Part shown: in pieces, positions 54,708-63,729 of the stretch
How the letters are laid out: the number at the start of each line of letters is the position of its first letter
How positions within the stretch are numbered: the first letter of the stretch is position 1
Assembly (NCBI RefSeq): GCF_905397395.1
Contig: NZ_CAJPVH010000004.1
Location: 124,001-188,000, forward strand
Length of the DNA: 64,000 nt
Direction of reading: 5' to 3'
Source of the DNA: Cupriavidus campinensis
Lineage (GTDB): Bacteria > Pseudomonadota > Gammaproteobacteria > Burkholderiales > Burkholderiaceae
Notes under the pieces: model-generated
Databases searched by the model: none
What the model was told of the DNA's origin: nothing
What the model saw: the letters and a program-made list of their open reading frames with translations, nothing else
Translations under genes and position numbers: made by a program

Positions 54708-55091
54708 ATGAACAGTACAGCCGTGCCAAGAGGCGCTAGCGAACCGTTCCGGCAACTGCGGGCGTTGCGTCGAGCGCGCAAGCTCAAGCAGGAGGACGTC
54801 GCCCGTAAGGCGGGAATTTCCCGGGAAGCCTATCTTCGGGCGGAATCGGGACAAGCCGATCCACGCATGTCCACGTTCCTGGCGGCCTGTGAGGCGCTGG
54901 GGCTGGAAGTGGTATTGGCCCCGCAGCATCTGGCAGCCGACGTCAACGCATTCATCGCCAGCCGCAATGGCGGCGTTACAGCAGCCTCGATGGCCGGCCA
55001 GCCGGCCGGCTCGGCTCCCGCGGCTACGCCGCAGGGGCAGGGCGGGTTCGGTTCCGGACCCAGCACCGGGGAGGGCCACAAGCCCATGTAA
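54708..55091 (+). CDS. XRE-family HTH protein (127 aa)
   Basis: A helix-turn-helix in residues about 14-60 (LRALRRARKLKQEDVARKAG, SREAYLRAESGQADPRMSTF) is followed by a Gly/Ala/Pro-rich disordered tail. A TGGAGA ribosome site supports the start. It resembles stand-alone XRE proteins. There is no adjacent toxin gene, so an antitoxin role is not supported. Its target is unknown. Confidence 0.82.
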   Translation: MNSTAVPRGASEPFRQLRALRRARKLKQEDVARKAGISREAYLRAESGQADPRMSTFLAACEALGLEVVLAPQHLAADVNAFIASRNGGVTAASMAGQPAGSAPAATPQGQGGFGSGPSTGEGHKPM

Positions 55092-55474
55092 CACCGCCAG
55101 TCCGTAGACCTGGGGGCACCCGCCCGCATGGTCCTCGGATAGCAAGTCCACCGGGCATTTCTGGCGCGGCCGATCGGCCGCGCTGGCAATGCCCGGTCCT
55201 TCATGCCGATCGCGCCCGCGATCTCCCGCCGCAGCCTTCGTGCCGCGTGCGTTTCCGTGCACATCTTCGTGCGCGGTCTTCTGATTTCCGCTTCTCGTTT
55301 CCATCGTCCGCGCTGCCACACGCCGCCGGGTCACCTATTGTCATCCTAGGAACGACCTAGGGTCGCCCCCGGTTTGACACGTCCGTCCACCATCATTACG
55401 ATATGGGAAACTGATTTCACAATTCGTAATTCGTCGCTGCGGCGAATGCAATCCGGGGCCCGAGAGGAGACTTC
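55092..55474. other. Upstream region of hmgA
   Basis: The 383-base gap contains two CCTAGG copies 5 bases apart (55345-55361) and a spaced inverted repeat ATTACGA/TCGTAAT (55395-55430). No ORF is supported; minus-strand frames here are compositional. Confidence 0.6.
55395..55430. promoter_or_regulatory. Spaced inverted repeat upstream of hmgA
   Basis: ATTACGA (55395-55401) and TCGTAAT (55424-55430) have centres 29 bases apart, about three helical turns, 45 bases before hmgA. It could bind a dimeric regulator of homogentisate genes. Confidence 0.45.
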
Positions 55475-56809
55475 ATGACCCAGACTCAACTGAACGAAGC
55501 GATGGCGGACGCCTCGGCGGCGGGCTATCTGTCCGGCTTCGCCAACGAATTCGCCACGGAGGCACTGCCCGGCGCGTTGCCCGTGGGCCAGAACTCACCC
55601 CAGCGCGCGCCCTATGGCCTGTATGCCGAGCAGATCTCGGGCACCGCCTTCACGGCGCCGCGCCCCCACAACCGCCGCGCGTGGCTGTACCGCATCCGCC
55701 CGGCCGCCATGCACCAGCCGTTCAGCCGTCTGGAGCCGGGCCGCTGGCTGAGCCGATTTGACGAAGTGCCGCCGTCGCCGAACCAGATGCGCTGGAGCCC
55801 GCCGGCCATGCCGACCGTGCCGACCGACTTTATCGACGGCATCGTGACGATGGCCGGTAATGGCAGCCCGGAAGCGATGACCGGTTGCGGCATCCACCTG
55901 TACCTGGCCAACCAGTCGATGCAGGACCGCTACTTCTACAACGCCGATGGCGAGATGCTGATCGTGCCGCAGCAGGGCCGCCTGCTGTTGTCGACGGAAA
56001 TGGGCCGGCTGGCGGTGGAACCGCAGGAGATCGTTGTGATTCCGCGTGGCGTGCGCTTCCGCGTCGACCTGCCGGACGGCACCGCGCGCGGCTATATCTG
56101 CGAGAACTACGGCGCGCTGTTCAAGCTGCCGGACCTCGGCGTAATCGGCTCGAACGGGCTGGCCAATCCGCGTGATTTCCTGACGCCGGTGGCGAGCTAC
56201 GAGGATCGCGAGGGAAAGTTCGAGCTCGTCGCCAAGTTCCAGGGCAATCTCTGGCAGGCCGAGATCGACCATTCGCCGCTCGATGTGGTGGCGTGGCACG
56301 GCAATTACGCGCCGTACAAGTACGATCTGCGCCGTTTCAACACGATCGGATCGATCAGCTACGACCATCCGGACCCGTCGATCTTCCTCGTGCTGCAGTC
56401 CCCGTCGGATACGCCGGGCGTGGACACCATCGACTTCGTGATCTTCGGCCCCCGCTGGCTGCCCGCGCAGAACACGTTCCGCCCGCCCTGGTTCCACCGC
56501 AACGTGGCGAGCGAGTTCATGGGCCTGATTTCAGGCGTGTACGATGCCAAGGCCGATGGTTTCGCGCCGGGTGGCGCCAGCCTGCACAACTGCATGAGCG
56601 GCCATGGCCCCGATGCGGAGACCTTCGAGCGGGCCTCCAGGGCCGACACGAGCCAGCCGCACCACATCACCGACACCATGGCCTTCATGTTCGAGACGCC
56701 GGGCGTGATCCGCCCGACGCCGTACGCGGCCCAGTCGGCGCTGCTCCAGCATGACTACTACACCTGCTGGCAAGGCCTGAAGAAGCATTTCAACCCGAAC
56801 GTGCGCTGA
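55475..56809 (+). CDS. hmgA: Homogentisate 1,2-dioxygenase
   Basis: A 444-aa Fe(II) dioxygenase, the usual length for the family. It opens homogentisate to maleylacetoacetate in tyrosine/phenylalanine breakdown. Family marks: [37 protein letters not shown] and the metal-binding region [14 protein letters not shown] (His and Glu ligands), with [15 protein letters not shown] after it. A GAGAGGAGAC ribosome site precedes the ATG. fahA follows after 19 bases; a maleylacetoacetate isomerase gene is not in the window. Confidence 0.97.
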   Translation: MTQTQLNEAMADASAAGYLSGFANEFATEALPGALPVGQNSPQRAPYGLYAEQISGTAFTAPRPHNRRAWLYRIRPAAMHQPFSRLEPGRWLSRFDEVPPSPNQMRWSPPAMPTVPTDFIDGIVTMAGNGSPEAMTGCGIHLYLANQSMQDRYFYNADGEMLIVPQQGRLLLSTEMGRLAVEPQEIVVIPRGVRFRVDLPDGTARGYICENYGALFKLPDLGVIGSNGLANPRDFLTPVASYEDREGKFELVAKFQGNLWQAEIDHSPLDVVAWHGNYAPYKYDLRRFNTIGSISYDHPDPSIFLVLQSPSDTPGVDTIDFVIFGPRWLPAQNTFRPPWFHRNVASEFMGLISGVYDAKADGFAPGGASLHNCMSGHGPDAETFERASRADTSQPHHITDTMAFMFETPGVIRPTPYAAQSALLQHDYYTCWQGLKKHFNPNVR

Positions 56810-56828
56810 TTTACGGAAGATTCCCAAG

Positions 56829-58109
56829 ATGACTGCCCCCAATACCGGCGTGCAAACGCGTGCCACCAGCTGGGTCGAATCGGCCAACGACGGCCAGACC
56901 CATTTCCCGATCCAGAACCTGCCGTACGGCCTGTTCTCGGCAAACGGCCAGACCCCGCGTGTGGGCGTGGCGATTGGCGACCAGGTTCTGGACCTTGCCG
57001 CGCTCGACGATGCCGGCCTGCTGCCGGCGGCGGCCAAGGGCGCGTTTGCGTCGGCCAGCCTCAATCGCTTTATCGCGCTGGGCCAGCCCGTGTGGCAGGC
57101 CACCCGCGCCCGGCTGACGGCGCTGCTCTCCGGCGAAGATGCCGCGCTGCGCGATAACGCGGCGCTGCGCGCCCAGGCCCTGGTGCCGATGGCGGGGGTG
57201 ACGCTGCACCTGCCGGTCGAGATTCCGGGCTACACCGATTTCTATTCGTCGCGCGAGCACGCGACCAACGTCGGCCGCATGTTCCGTGACCCGGAAAACG
57301 CGCTGCTGCCGAACTGGCTCGAGATCCCTATCGGCTACAACGGTCGCGCCAGCTCGGTGGTGGTCAGCGGTACGGCGCTGCGCCGCCCCAACGGCCAGAC
57401 CAAGCTGCCGAACGAGCCGCGCCCGACCTTCGGCCCGTGCCGCAAGCTCGACTACGAGCTTGAGCTGGGGTTCATCGTCGGCAAGGCGTCGGCGCTGGGC
57501 GAGCCGGTCAGTACGGCGGACGCCCCCGCGCACATGTTCGGCATGGTCATCCTCAACGACTGGAGCGCGCGCGACATCCAGCAGTGGGAATACGTGCCGC
57601 TCGGGCCGTTCAACAGCAAGTCGTTCGGGACGTCGATCTCGCCATGGGTGGTGACGATGGAGGCGCTCGAGCCGTTTCGCCGTGACAATCCGGCGCAGTC
57701 TCCGGAACCGCTGCCGTATCTGCGGCAGCAGGGCCGCAACGCCTACGACATCGCGCTCGAAGTGGCGCTGCAACCGGCCGGCGCGGCGCCCAGCACGGTC
57801 TGCCGCACCAACTTCAAGGCAATGTACTGGACCATGGCGCAGCAACTGGCGCACCACACGGTGTCTGGCTGCAATGTGCGCGTGGGCGACCTGATGGGCT
57901 CGGGTACGATCAGCGGCACCACGCCGGATTCTTGCGGCAGCCTGCTGGAGACCACGCGCAATGGCGCCGAGCCGGTGGCGCTGGCCGGCGGCGCGCAGCG
58001 CGGCTTCCTGGAAGATGGCGACACGGTGACCATGACCGGCTGGTGCCAGGGCGATGGCTACCGGGTTGGCTTTGGCGAGGTATCGGGGAAGATCCTGCCG
58101 GCGGCTTGA
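56829..58109 (+). CDS. fahA: Fumarylacetoacetase
   Basis: A 426-aa hydrolase that cleaves fumarylacetoacetate to fumarate and acetoacetate. Marks: DFYSSREHATNVGRMFRDPE, calcium/magnesium ligands in YELELGFIVGKAS and LNDWSARDIQQWEYVPLGPF, and FGTSISPWVV. It has the SH3-like N-terminal domain plus the FAH barrel. It is co-transcribed with hmgA (19-base gap, GGAAGA site). A hairpin at 58141 probably ends the transcript. Confidence 0.96.
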   Translation: MTAPNTGVQTRATSWVESANDGQTHFPIQNLPYGLFSANGQTPRVGVAIGDQVLDLAALDDAGLLPAAAKGAFASASLNRFIALGQPVWQATRARLTALLSGEDAALRDNAALRAQALVPMAGVTLHLPVEIPGYTDFYSSREHATNVGRMFRDPENALLPNWLEIPIGYNGRASSVVVSGTALRRPNGQTKLPNEPRPTFGPCRKLDYELELGFIVGKASALGEPVSTADAPAHMFGMVILNDWSARDIQQWEYVPLGPFNSKSFGTSISPWVVTMEALEPFRRDNPAQSPEPLPYLRQQGRNAYDIALEVALQPAGAAPSTVCRTNFKAMYWTMAQQLAHHTVSGCNVRVGDLMGSGTISGTTPDSCGSLLETTRNGAEPVALAGGAQRGFLEDGDTVTMTGWCQGDGYRVGFGEVSGKILPAA

Positions 58110-58140
58110 TCGAAAGCCCCTCGGGGGCGTCCTCTGCACA

Positions 58141-58173
58141 AGGGCGGGGCGGCTGAAAAGCCGCGCCCGCCCT
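58141..58173 (+). terminator. Hairpin after fahA
   Basis: AGGGCGGG (58141-58148) pairs with CCCGCCCT (58166-58173), with an inner CGGCT-GAAA-AGCCG stem. The T content after it is modest. Confidence 0.65.
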
Positions 58174-58473
58174 CGTTACATTTGCGAAGGATCGTTACGG
58201 TTGCGCCATTCCTACGGGTGCCGCTTTATGCGAGAATTCGCCCCTGACAAAAAACGTGTGGCGAAGTTCGCCGGGTTGAAACATTTCGGTTTTTGCTAGG
58301 AATGACCACCCGGAGCGCGCACCACTGACACCCCTCGACTGGGCGGCTCAGCTTAGGCCGAATCCCGCCGTTAGCTCGGCATACGCGAGATCCGGGTGTC
58401 GATAACTAATTTCGGCGAAATCCACGGATTTTGCTTCTAATTTCAGGGAAAAACGGAATCTGTCCCCCGGTGC

Positions 58474-58511
58474 GTTGGTCGCGCGCGGGCCGGCGCGCGC
58501 GCGCGGCCAAC
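58474..58511 (+). repeat. Long GC hairpin in leader of the cluster
   Basis: GTTGGTCGCGCGCG pairs with CGCGCGCGGCCAAC (one G-T pair) around a GC loop. It ends about 57 bases before the first cluster gene. Confidence 0.6.
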
Positions 58512-58568
58512 GTTGCCCCAGGCACGACGGGGGGACGCGGGGCTCACATTCCACCCAACGCGCACGGC

Positions 58569-59336
58569 ATGGCAATTGAATTCGGAATTCGCGCATGGGC
58601 GGCCTGTGCGCCGGCATTGCAATCCCCGGAAGCCTGGCAGGCGTGGAGTCTTGCGCCATGGCTGCCCGAGGGATCGGATCTGCCGGCGCTCGCGGCCATG
58701 GCCCCGATGTTGCGCCGACGCGTCAATGCCATCGGCCGCGCGGCGCTACATCCCGCCTACGACACCCTCCCGCCCGACGAGTCACCCGCCAAGCCCGCCG
58801 CGCCCGCCGCGCCCGCCGTGTTCGCGTCGCGCCACGGCGACACCCGCCGCGCCTTCGACATGCTCAGCGAACTGGCCGCCGGCGAGCCGCTGTCTCCCAC
58901 CGCGTTCGGCCTCTCCGTCCACAACGCCATTGGCGCGCTGTTCACGATCGACCGGGGTGACGCTTCCAACCTCCAGGCCGTGGCCGCTGGCCGCGACACC
59001 GTGGAAACGGCCGCCTTCGAAGCCTGCGCGCTGCTGGCCGATGGCGCGGACGAGGTGCTGCTGGTCTGCTACGACGCGCCGTTGCCCGAAGCCTATGCCG
59101 AGTTCGCCGACGAGCCCGGCTGCCTGTTCGGCTGGGCCTGGCGCATCGGTAAGCCGCGTCCGGGCGAGCCGGTGTTCCGGCTCGACATCGACCATGTGCG
59201 CGAGGCGGCGGACCCCGACACCGCGCATCCGGTGCTGCCGCACGCGCTGGACGTGCTGCGATTCATGCTGATCGGCGACGCCGAGCTGCGCCACCGCGGC
59301 GAACGCGCAGTCTGGAGGTGGCAGCGCCATGGTTGA
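58569..59336 (+). CDS. Beta-ketoacyl synthase-like (chain-length-factor) protein
   Basis: A 255-aa protein with a partial ketosynthase fold (Ketoacyl-synt_2 type), seen next to aryl-polyene and related lipid clusters. Recognisable parts are FASRHGDTRRAFDML and PTAFGLSVHNAIGALFTI. An Ala/Pro linker (about 75-90) interrupts the N-terminal half. The usual catalytic Cys of full ketosynthases is not evident, so it is more likely a partner or length factor than a full synthase. It overlaps the next gene by 8 bases, showing an operon. Confidence 0.82.
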   Translation: MAIEFGIRAWAACAPALQSPEAWQAWSLAPWLPEGSDLPALAAMAPMLRRRVNAIGRAALHPAYDTLPPDESPAKPAAPAAPAVFASRHGDTRRAFDMLSELAAGEPLSPTAFGLSVHNAIGALFTIDRGDASNLQAVAAGRDTVETAAFEACALLADGADEVLLVCYDAPLPEAYAEFADEPGCLFGWAWRIGKPRPGEPVFRLDIDHVREAADPDTAHPVLPHALDVLRFMLIGDAELRHRGERAVWRWQRHG

Positions 59337-60105
59337 ACGCCTCGACCGCGCCTGGCGCGTGTGTGCCACCGGCTTCTGCTTCTCGAGCTTCGGCGTGGGT
59401 GGCCTGCTGCTGCGCGTGCTGGTGTTCCCGGCGCTTTCGCTGCTGCCGTGGTCCACCGAGACCCGCCAGCGCGCGTGCCGCGATGTCATCCATCATGCCT
59501 TCCGGCTGTTCCTCTGGCTGATGCGCAGCGTTGGCGTCATCGGCTACGAAATCCGCCATGCCGAACGGCTGCAACGCGAGGGGATGCTGGTGGTGGCGAA
59601 CCATCCGTCGCTGATCGACGTGGTGTTCCTGATGGCGCTGACGCGCCGTGCCGACTGCGTGGTGAAGTCCGGCCTGGCGCGCAACCCGTTCACGCGCGGG
59701 CCGGTGCTGGCCACCGGCTGGGTGCAGAACGATAGCGGCGCGGCGATGGTGGACGACTGCATCGCCTCGCTGCGCGCCGGCAACAACCTGATCATTTTTC
59801 CGGAAGGCACGCGCACGCGCCCGGGCCAGCCGCTGCAACTCCAGCGCGGCGCGGCCAATGTGGCCGTGCGCGGTGGCTTTGCGCTCACCCCGGTGGTCAT
59901 CCGCTGCGAACCGCCCACGTTGACCAAGGGCGAGAAGTGGTACCACGTGCCGGTGCGCCGCCCGCGCTTTGTCATCGACGTGCACCCGGACGTGCCGCCC
60001 GCACAGTGGGTGGCGCCGGGCACCGACGACGCCATGGCCGTGCGCCACCTGACCCAATCACTATCCGAGTTTTTCTCCAGGGAGATCCGCCGTGCAGGCG
60101 CTTGA
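59329..60105 (+). CDS. 1-acyl-glycerol-3-phosphate-type acyltransferase (PlsC-like)
   Basis: A 258-aa membrane-associated acyltransferase. The catalytic NH-x4-D motif is NHPSLID (about residues 91-97) and the acceptor motif is FPEGTRT (about 160). A hydrophobic N-terminus (about 15-40) anchors it. In aryl-polyene-type clusters such an enzyme attaches or transfers the polyene acyl chain. It overlaps both neighbours and is translationally coupled. Confidence 0.86.
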   Translation: MVERLDRAWRVCATGFCFSSFGVGGLLLRVLVFPALSLLPWSTETRQRACRDVIHHAFRLFLWLMRSVGVIGYEIRHAERLQREGMLVVANHPSLIDVVFLMALTRRADCVVKSGLARNPFTRGPVLATGWVQNDSGAAMVDDCIASLRAGNNLIIFPEGTRTRPGQPLQLQRGAANVAVRGGFALTPVVIRCEPPTLTKGEKWYHVPVRRPRFVIDVHPDVPPAQWVAPGTDDAMAVRHLTQSLSEFFSREIRRAGA

Positions 60106-60361
60106 GCAAGAAATCAAGGAACTGATCATCTCGTCGCTGTCCCTCGAGGACATGGCGGCTGACGATATCGACGCCACCGCGCCGCTGTTCATCGAAGGCC
60201 TGGGCCTCGATTCCATCGACGCGCTGGAACTGGGCCTGGCGCTGCAGAAGCGCTACGGCATCACCATGAATGGCGACAAGGAGGAAATCCGCGCGCGCTT
60301 TGCCAGTGTTTCGGCGCTGGCGGCGTTCGTGGCGTCGCAGCGCGGCCAGGCCCCGGCCTGA
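60092..60361 (+). CDS. Acyl carrier protein, first copy
   Basis: An 89-aa ACP with the phosphopantetheine Ser in LGLDSIDALEL (Ser41). GTG start with an AGGGAGA site, overlapping the acyltransferase gene by 14 bases. It carries growing chains for the cluster's pathway. Confidence 0.92.
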   Translation: MQALEQEIKELIISSLSLEDMAADDIDATAPLFIEGLGLDSIDALELGLALQKRYGITMNGDKEEIRARFASVSALAAFVASQRGQAPA

Positions 60362-60402
60362 ACCCGCGAGGAAATCGCAATACTGCTATACGGAGCCAGA
60401 TC

Positions 60403-60660
60403 ATGACTCACGACGAAATCTTCGCGCGCGTGGCGGCGGTTCTCGAGGAAACCTTCGAGATTGCCCCGGAGCGCATCACGCCCGAGGCGCGGCTGTACGA
60501 CGACCTCGACATCGACAGCATCGACGCCGTTGACCTGCTGGTGAAGCTGAAGCCGATGCTGAACAAGCCGCTCAAGCCCGAGCAGTTCAAGTCCGTGCGC
60601 ACCGTGCAGGACGTGGTGCAGGCGCTTGCGCTGCTGATCGACTCGCCGGCCACCGCCTGA
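60403..60660 (+). CDS. Acyl carrier protein, second copy
   Basis: An 85-aa ACP with the pantetheine site DDLDIDSIDAVDLL (Ser39), typical of the second ACP in aryl-polyene clusters. It is distinct from the first copy. It lies 41 bases behind it and just ahead of the membrane-protein gene. Confidence 0.92.
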   Translation: MTHDEIFARVAAVLEETFEIAPERITPEARLYDDLDIDSIDAVDLLVKLKPMLNKPLKPEQFKSVRTVQDVVQALALLIDSPATA

Positions 60661-60666
60661 CGCCCG

Positions 60667-61224
60667 ATGACCTGGCGCAAGTGGGGGCTGGGGCTGCTGA
60701 CGCTGTCGTACCCGGTGGTGATCTACCTGGGGCTGCAGCACTTCTCGCCGCGCGTGATGGCGCTGGCGCTGGTGGCGCTCGCCCTGCTGCGTGCCGGCAC
60801 CAGCCGCCAGGCCGGCTGGCGGGCGATGGCGGTGCTCGCGGCGGGGCTGGCCCTGATCGTGCTGGCCTCCGACCACGCGCTGCCCCTGAAGCTCTACCCG
60901 GTGCTGGTGAACGTGGCGATGCTGGGCGTGTTCGGCTGGAGCCTGCGCCATCCGCCCTCCCTGGTGGAGCGCATGGCCCGGCTGCGCGAGCCGAACCTGC
61001 CGCCCAGCGGCGTGGCCTATACGCGCCGGGTGACGCAGGCCTGGTGCGTGTTCTTTATCTGCAATGGCGCGGTTGCCGCCGTGACCGCGCTGGCCGCCAG
61101 CGACCGGGTCTGGGCGCTGTACAACGGCGCGATTGCCTATGGCCTGATCGGCGCGATGTTCGCCGGCGAATGGCTGGTGCGGCAGCGCGTCATGGCGCGG
61201 CATGCGGAGAATCGTCATGACTGA
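60667..61224 (+). CDS. COG4648-type membrane protein
   Basis: A 185-aa protein with five or so hydrophobic helices (for example LLTLSYPVVIYLGLQ, WRAMAVLAAGLALIVLA, VNVAMLGVFGWSL, AWCVFFICNGAVAAVTAL, YGLIGAMFAGEWL). Such proteins lie in aryl-polyene/xanthomonadin-like clusters; the function is not established. Its end overlaps the next gene by 8 bases. Confidence 0.8.
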   Translation: MTWRKWGLGLLTLSYPVVIYLGLQHFSPRVMALALVALALLRAGTSRQAGWRAMAVLAAGLALIVLASDHALPLKLYPVLVNVAMLGVFGWSLRHPPSLVERMARLREPNLPPSGVAYTRRVTQAWCVFFICNGAVAAVTALAASDRVWALYNGAIAYGLIGAMFAGEWLVRQRVMARHAENRHD

Positions 61225-62983
61225 GCCAGCGCTGAGTAGTTTCACGGGCTTCACGGGCTTCACCGGCGTGGGTGCCGTGATGACCACTCAGGCGGCACGG
61301 GCCGCGCAGGGCAATGCCCAGGCGGCGGCGTTCGTTGCCAGCGTGGCGGCGTGGCGCCGAGCCTTCACGGCGGCGCCGGGCGCGCGCTGGGCGCTGTACT
61401 TCGAGGGCACGGCCGATTTCGCCGCCGCGCTGTTCGGCGCGTGGCATGCCGGCAAGCATGTTGTGCTGCCCGGCGATACCCGCGCGGAGACGCTCGCGGC
61501 GCTGCGCGGCCATGCCGATGGCTGGGCCGGCGAGTTGCCGGGCGGCTTGACGCCAGCCCCCGTACCCGTGTCAGTGCCCGGGGAAGGGGAGGCCGGCTGG
61601 CCCCCGCTCGGCACGCACGACACGTGGGTGACGCTGTTCACCTCCGGCTCCACGGGCGAGCCCGGGGCCATCGACAAGCGCCTGGCCCAGCTCGATGCCG
61701 AGGTCCACACGCTCCAGCAGGCCTTCGGCGCGCGCCTGCCCGCCGATGTGCGCGTGCTGAGCACGGTCTCGCACCAGCACATCTACGGCCTGCTGTTCAC
61801 GGTGCTCTGGCCGCTGGCGGCAGGACGGCCGATGCCCGGCGCGCGGCTGGCCTTCCATGAGGAACTGGTGCGCGCCTGCGCGCGCGACACCCGCCCGGCG
61901 GTGCTGGTCAGCAGCCCGGCGCACCTGAAGCGGATGCCCGACGGGCTTGACTGGCCCGCCACGCGCCCCGTGCTGCAAGCGGTGTTCTCGTCCGGCGGGC
62001 CGCTCCCGCCCGAGGCCGCCGCCGACGCGCTGCGCCACACCGGCCGCTCGCCCATCGAGGTATTCGGCAGCTCCGAGACCGGCGGCATCGCCTGGCGCCA
62101 GCGCGCCGTGCAGGCAGACCGCTGGACCGCGCTGCCCGGCATCGCCTGGCGCCTGCAGGACGGCTTCCTGGCCGTGCGCTCGCCGCATCTGGCCGATGAC
62201 GGCTGGTATGTCTGCGCGGACCGCGCGCTGCCTGCCGGGGATGACAGCTTCGTGCTGGCCGGCCGCGCCGACCGCATCGTCAAGATCGAGGAAAAGCGTG
62301 TCTCGCTGACGCAGATCGAGCAGCGGCTGGCTGCCTCGCCGCTGGTGCGCGAGGCGCGGGTCGTCATGGTCGAACTCGATGTCGGCACCCGCGTGGCTGC
62401 CGCCGTGGTGCCGGGTGACGCCGGACAGGTCATCCTCGACACCCATGGCCGCGCCGCGCTGACCGCCGCGCTGCGCGCGCATCTGGCCGATGCCGTGGAC
62501 CCGGTGGCGCTGCCGCGCCGCTGGGCCTTCGTGCCGACGCTGCCGTGCAACGCGCAGGGCAAGACCACCGAAGCCATGCTGCGCGACCTGTTCCGCCGCA
62601 CGGTGCCGGCCGCGCACTGGCTGGAGGCCGATGCCACCTCGGCCAGTTCGGCCACCTCGGCCACGGCCGCGCTGGACGTGACCGATGACCTGGCGATCTT
62701 CGACGGCCACTTTCCCGATACCCCGATCGTGCCGGGCGTGGCCCAGGTGGACTGGGTGATGGCGCTGGCGCCCCAGCGCCTGCCGATTCCCCCGCGCGAG
62801 CGCTTCGCGCGGCTGGACACGCTCAAGTTCCAGGCCGTGATCCAGCCCGGCACCACGGTGCGGATGGCGCTGACGTGGCAGCCGGATGCGCTCTCGCTCG
62901 GCTTCCGGCTGACGTCGGATACCGGCCCGCACGCCAGCGGCAAGATCGTCTTTCATCCCCATCCCCATCCCGATACGCCATGA
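61217..62983 (+). CDS. Fused acyl-ACP/CoA ligase and hotdog dehydratase
   Basis: A 588-aa protein joining two activities. The N-terminal about 440 aa is an AMP-forming ligase (TLFTSGSTGEPGAIDKRLAQ; VFGSSETGGIAWRQ; GRADRIVKIEEKRVSL). The C-terminal about 110 aa is a FabA/FabZ-like dehydratase (IFDGHFPDTPIVPGVAQVDW). A low-complexity Ala/Ser/Thr linker joins them. ATG 61217 has a GGAGA site; 61202 is an alternative. The N-terminus carries a tandem 9-base repeat (FTG x3). In related clusters these are usually two genes, so the fusion is notable. Confidence 0.84.
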   Translation: MTEPALSSFTGFTGFTGVGAVMTTQAARAAQGNAQAAAFVASVAAWRRAFTAAPGARWALYFEGTADFAAALFGAWHAGKHVVLPGDTRAETLAALRGHADGWAGELPGGLTPAPVPVSVPGEGEAGWPPLGTHDTWVTLFTSGSTGEPGAIDKRLAQLDAEVHTLQQAFGARLPADVRVLSTVSHQHIYGLLFTVLWPLAAGRPMPGARLAFHEELVRACARDTRPAVLVSSPAHLKRMPDGLDWPATRPVLQAVFSSGGPLPPEAAADALRHTGRSPIEVFGSSETGGIAWRQRAVQADRWTALPGIAWRLQDGFLAVRSPHLADDGWYVCADRALPAGDDSFVLAGRADRIVKIEEKRVSLTQIEQRLAASPLVREARVVMVELDVGTRVAAAVVPGDAGQVILDTHGRAALTAALRAHLADAVDPVALPRRWAFVPTLPCNAQGKTTEAMLRDLFRRTVPAAHWLEADATSASSATSATAALDVTDDLAIFDGHFPDTPIVPGVAQVDWVMALAPQRLPIPPRERFARLDTLKFQAVIQPGTTVRMALTWQPDALSLGFRLTSDTGPHASGKIVFHPHPHPDTP

Positions 62984-63729
62984 CGCCGTTCCGTCCGGTT
63001 GTGCTCGTGCCGGTCTATGACCACGAAGGCGCCATCGGCGCCATGGTCGATGCCATCCTCGCGCACCCGCTGCCGTGCCTGCTCGTGGACGACGGCAGCA
63101 GCCCGGCCTGCGAGCAGGTGCTGCGCGGGATTGCCGCCGCGCATCCCGAGCGCGCCCGCCTGATCCGCCTGTCCGTGAATCAGGGCAAGGGCGGGGCGAT
63201 CATGGCCGGGTTCACGGAAGCGGCGCGGCTCGGCTACACGCACGCGCTGCAGATCGATGCCGATGGCCAGCACGATGCCGGCTGCATTCCCCAGTTCGTC
63301 GCACTCGCCCAGGCCCAGCCCGCCGCGATGATCTGCGGCCACCCGGTGTACGACGATTCGGTGCCGCGCCTGCGCCTCTATGCGCGCTACCTGACGCACA
63401 TCTGGGTCTGGATCAACACGCTGTCGTTCCAGATCAAGGATTCGATGTGCGGCCTGCGGGTCTACCCGCTGGCGGCGGTGACCGCGCTGATGCGTGAGGT
63501 GGACCTGGGCCGGCGCATGGAGTTCGACACCGAGGTGCTGGTGCATCTGGTCTGGCGCGGCGTGCGCATCGTCAACGTGCCCACGCGCGTGACGTATCCG
63601 TCCGATGGCGTCTCGCATTTCCAGGCGTGGCGAGACAACGTGCTGATCTCGCGCATGCATACGCGGCTGTTCTTCGGCATGGTGTGGCGGCTGCCGCGCC
63701 TGCTCTGGCGCAAGGTGAGGCCCGCATGA
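62980..63729 (+). CDS. Family 2 glycosyltransferase
   Basis: A 249-aa cytosolic/membrane-associated glycosyltransferase with nucleotide-sugar motifs LLVDDGSSPA and QIDADGQHD (DxD). It belongs to the polyprenol-phosphate or lipid-sugar transferase group in such clusters. It overlaps the stop of the ligase-dehydratase by four bases and overlaps the next gene (ATGA at 63726-63729), so all belong to one operon. Confidence 0.88.
   Translation: MTPFRPVVLVPVYDHEGAIGAMVDAILAHPLPCLLVDDGSSPACEQVLRGIAAAHPERARLIRLSVNQGKGGAIMAGFTEAARLGYTHALQIDADGQHDAGCIPQFVALAQAQPAAMICGHPVYDDSVPRLRLYARYLTHIWVWINTLSFQIKDSMCGLRVYPLAAVTALMREVDLGRRMEFDTEVLVHLVWRGVRIVNVPTRVTYPSDGVSHFQAWRDNVLISRMHTRLFFGMVWRLPRLLWRKVRPA

Larger units (their letters stand above)
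58110..58568. other. Intergenic region between fahA and aryl-polyene-like cluster
   Basis: The 459-base region contains a terminator-like hairpin (58141-58173), an AT-richer stretch that may hold the cluster promoter (58190-58300), and a second GC hairpin close to the first gene (58474-58511). No real ORF is seen. Confidence 0.65.
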
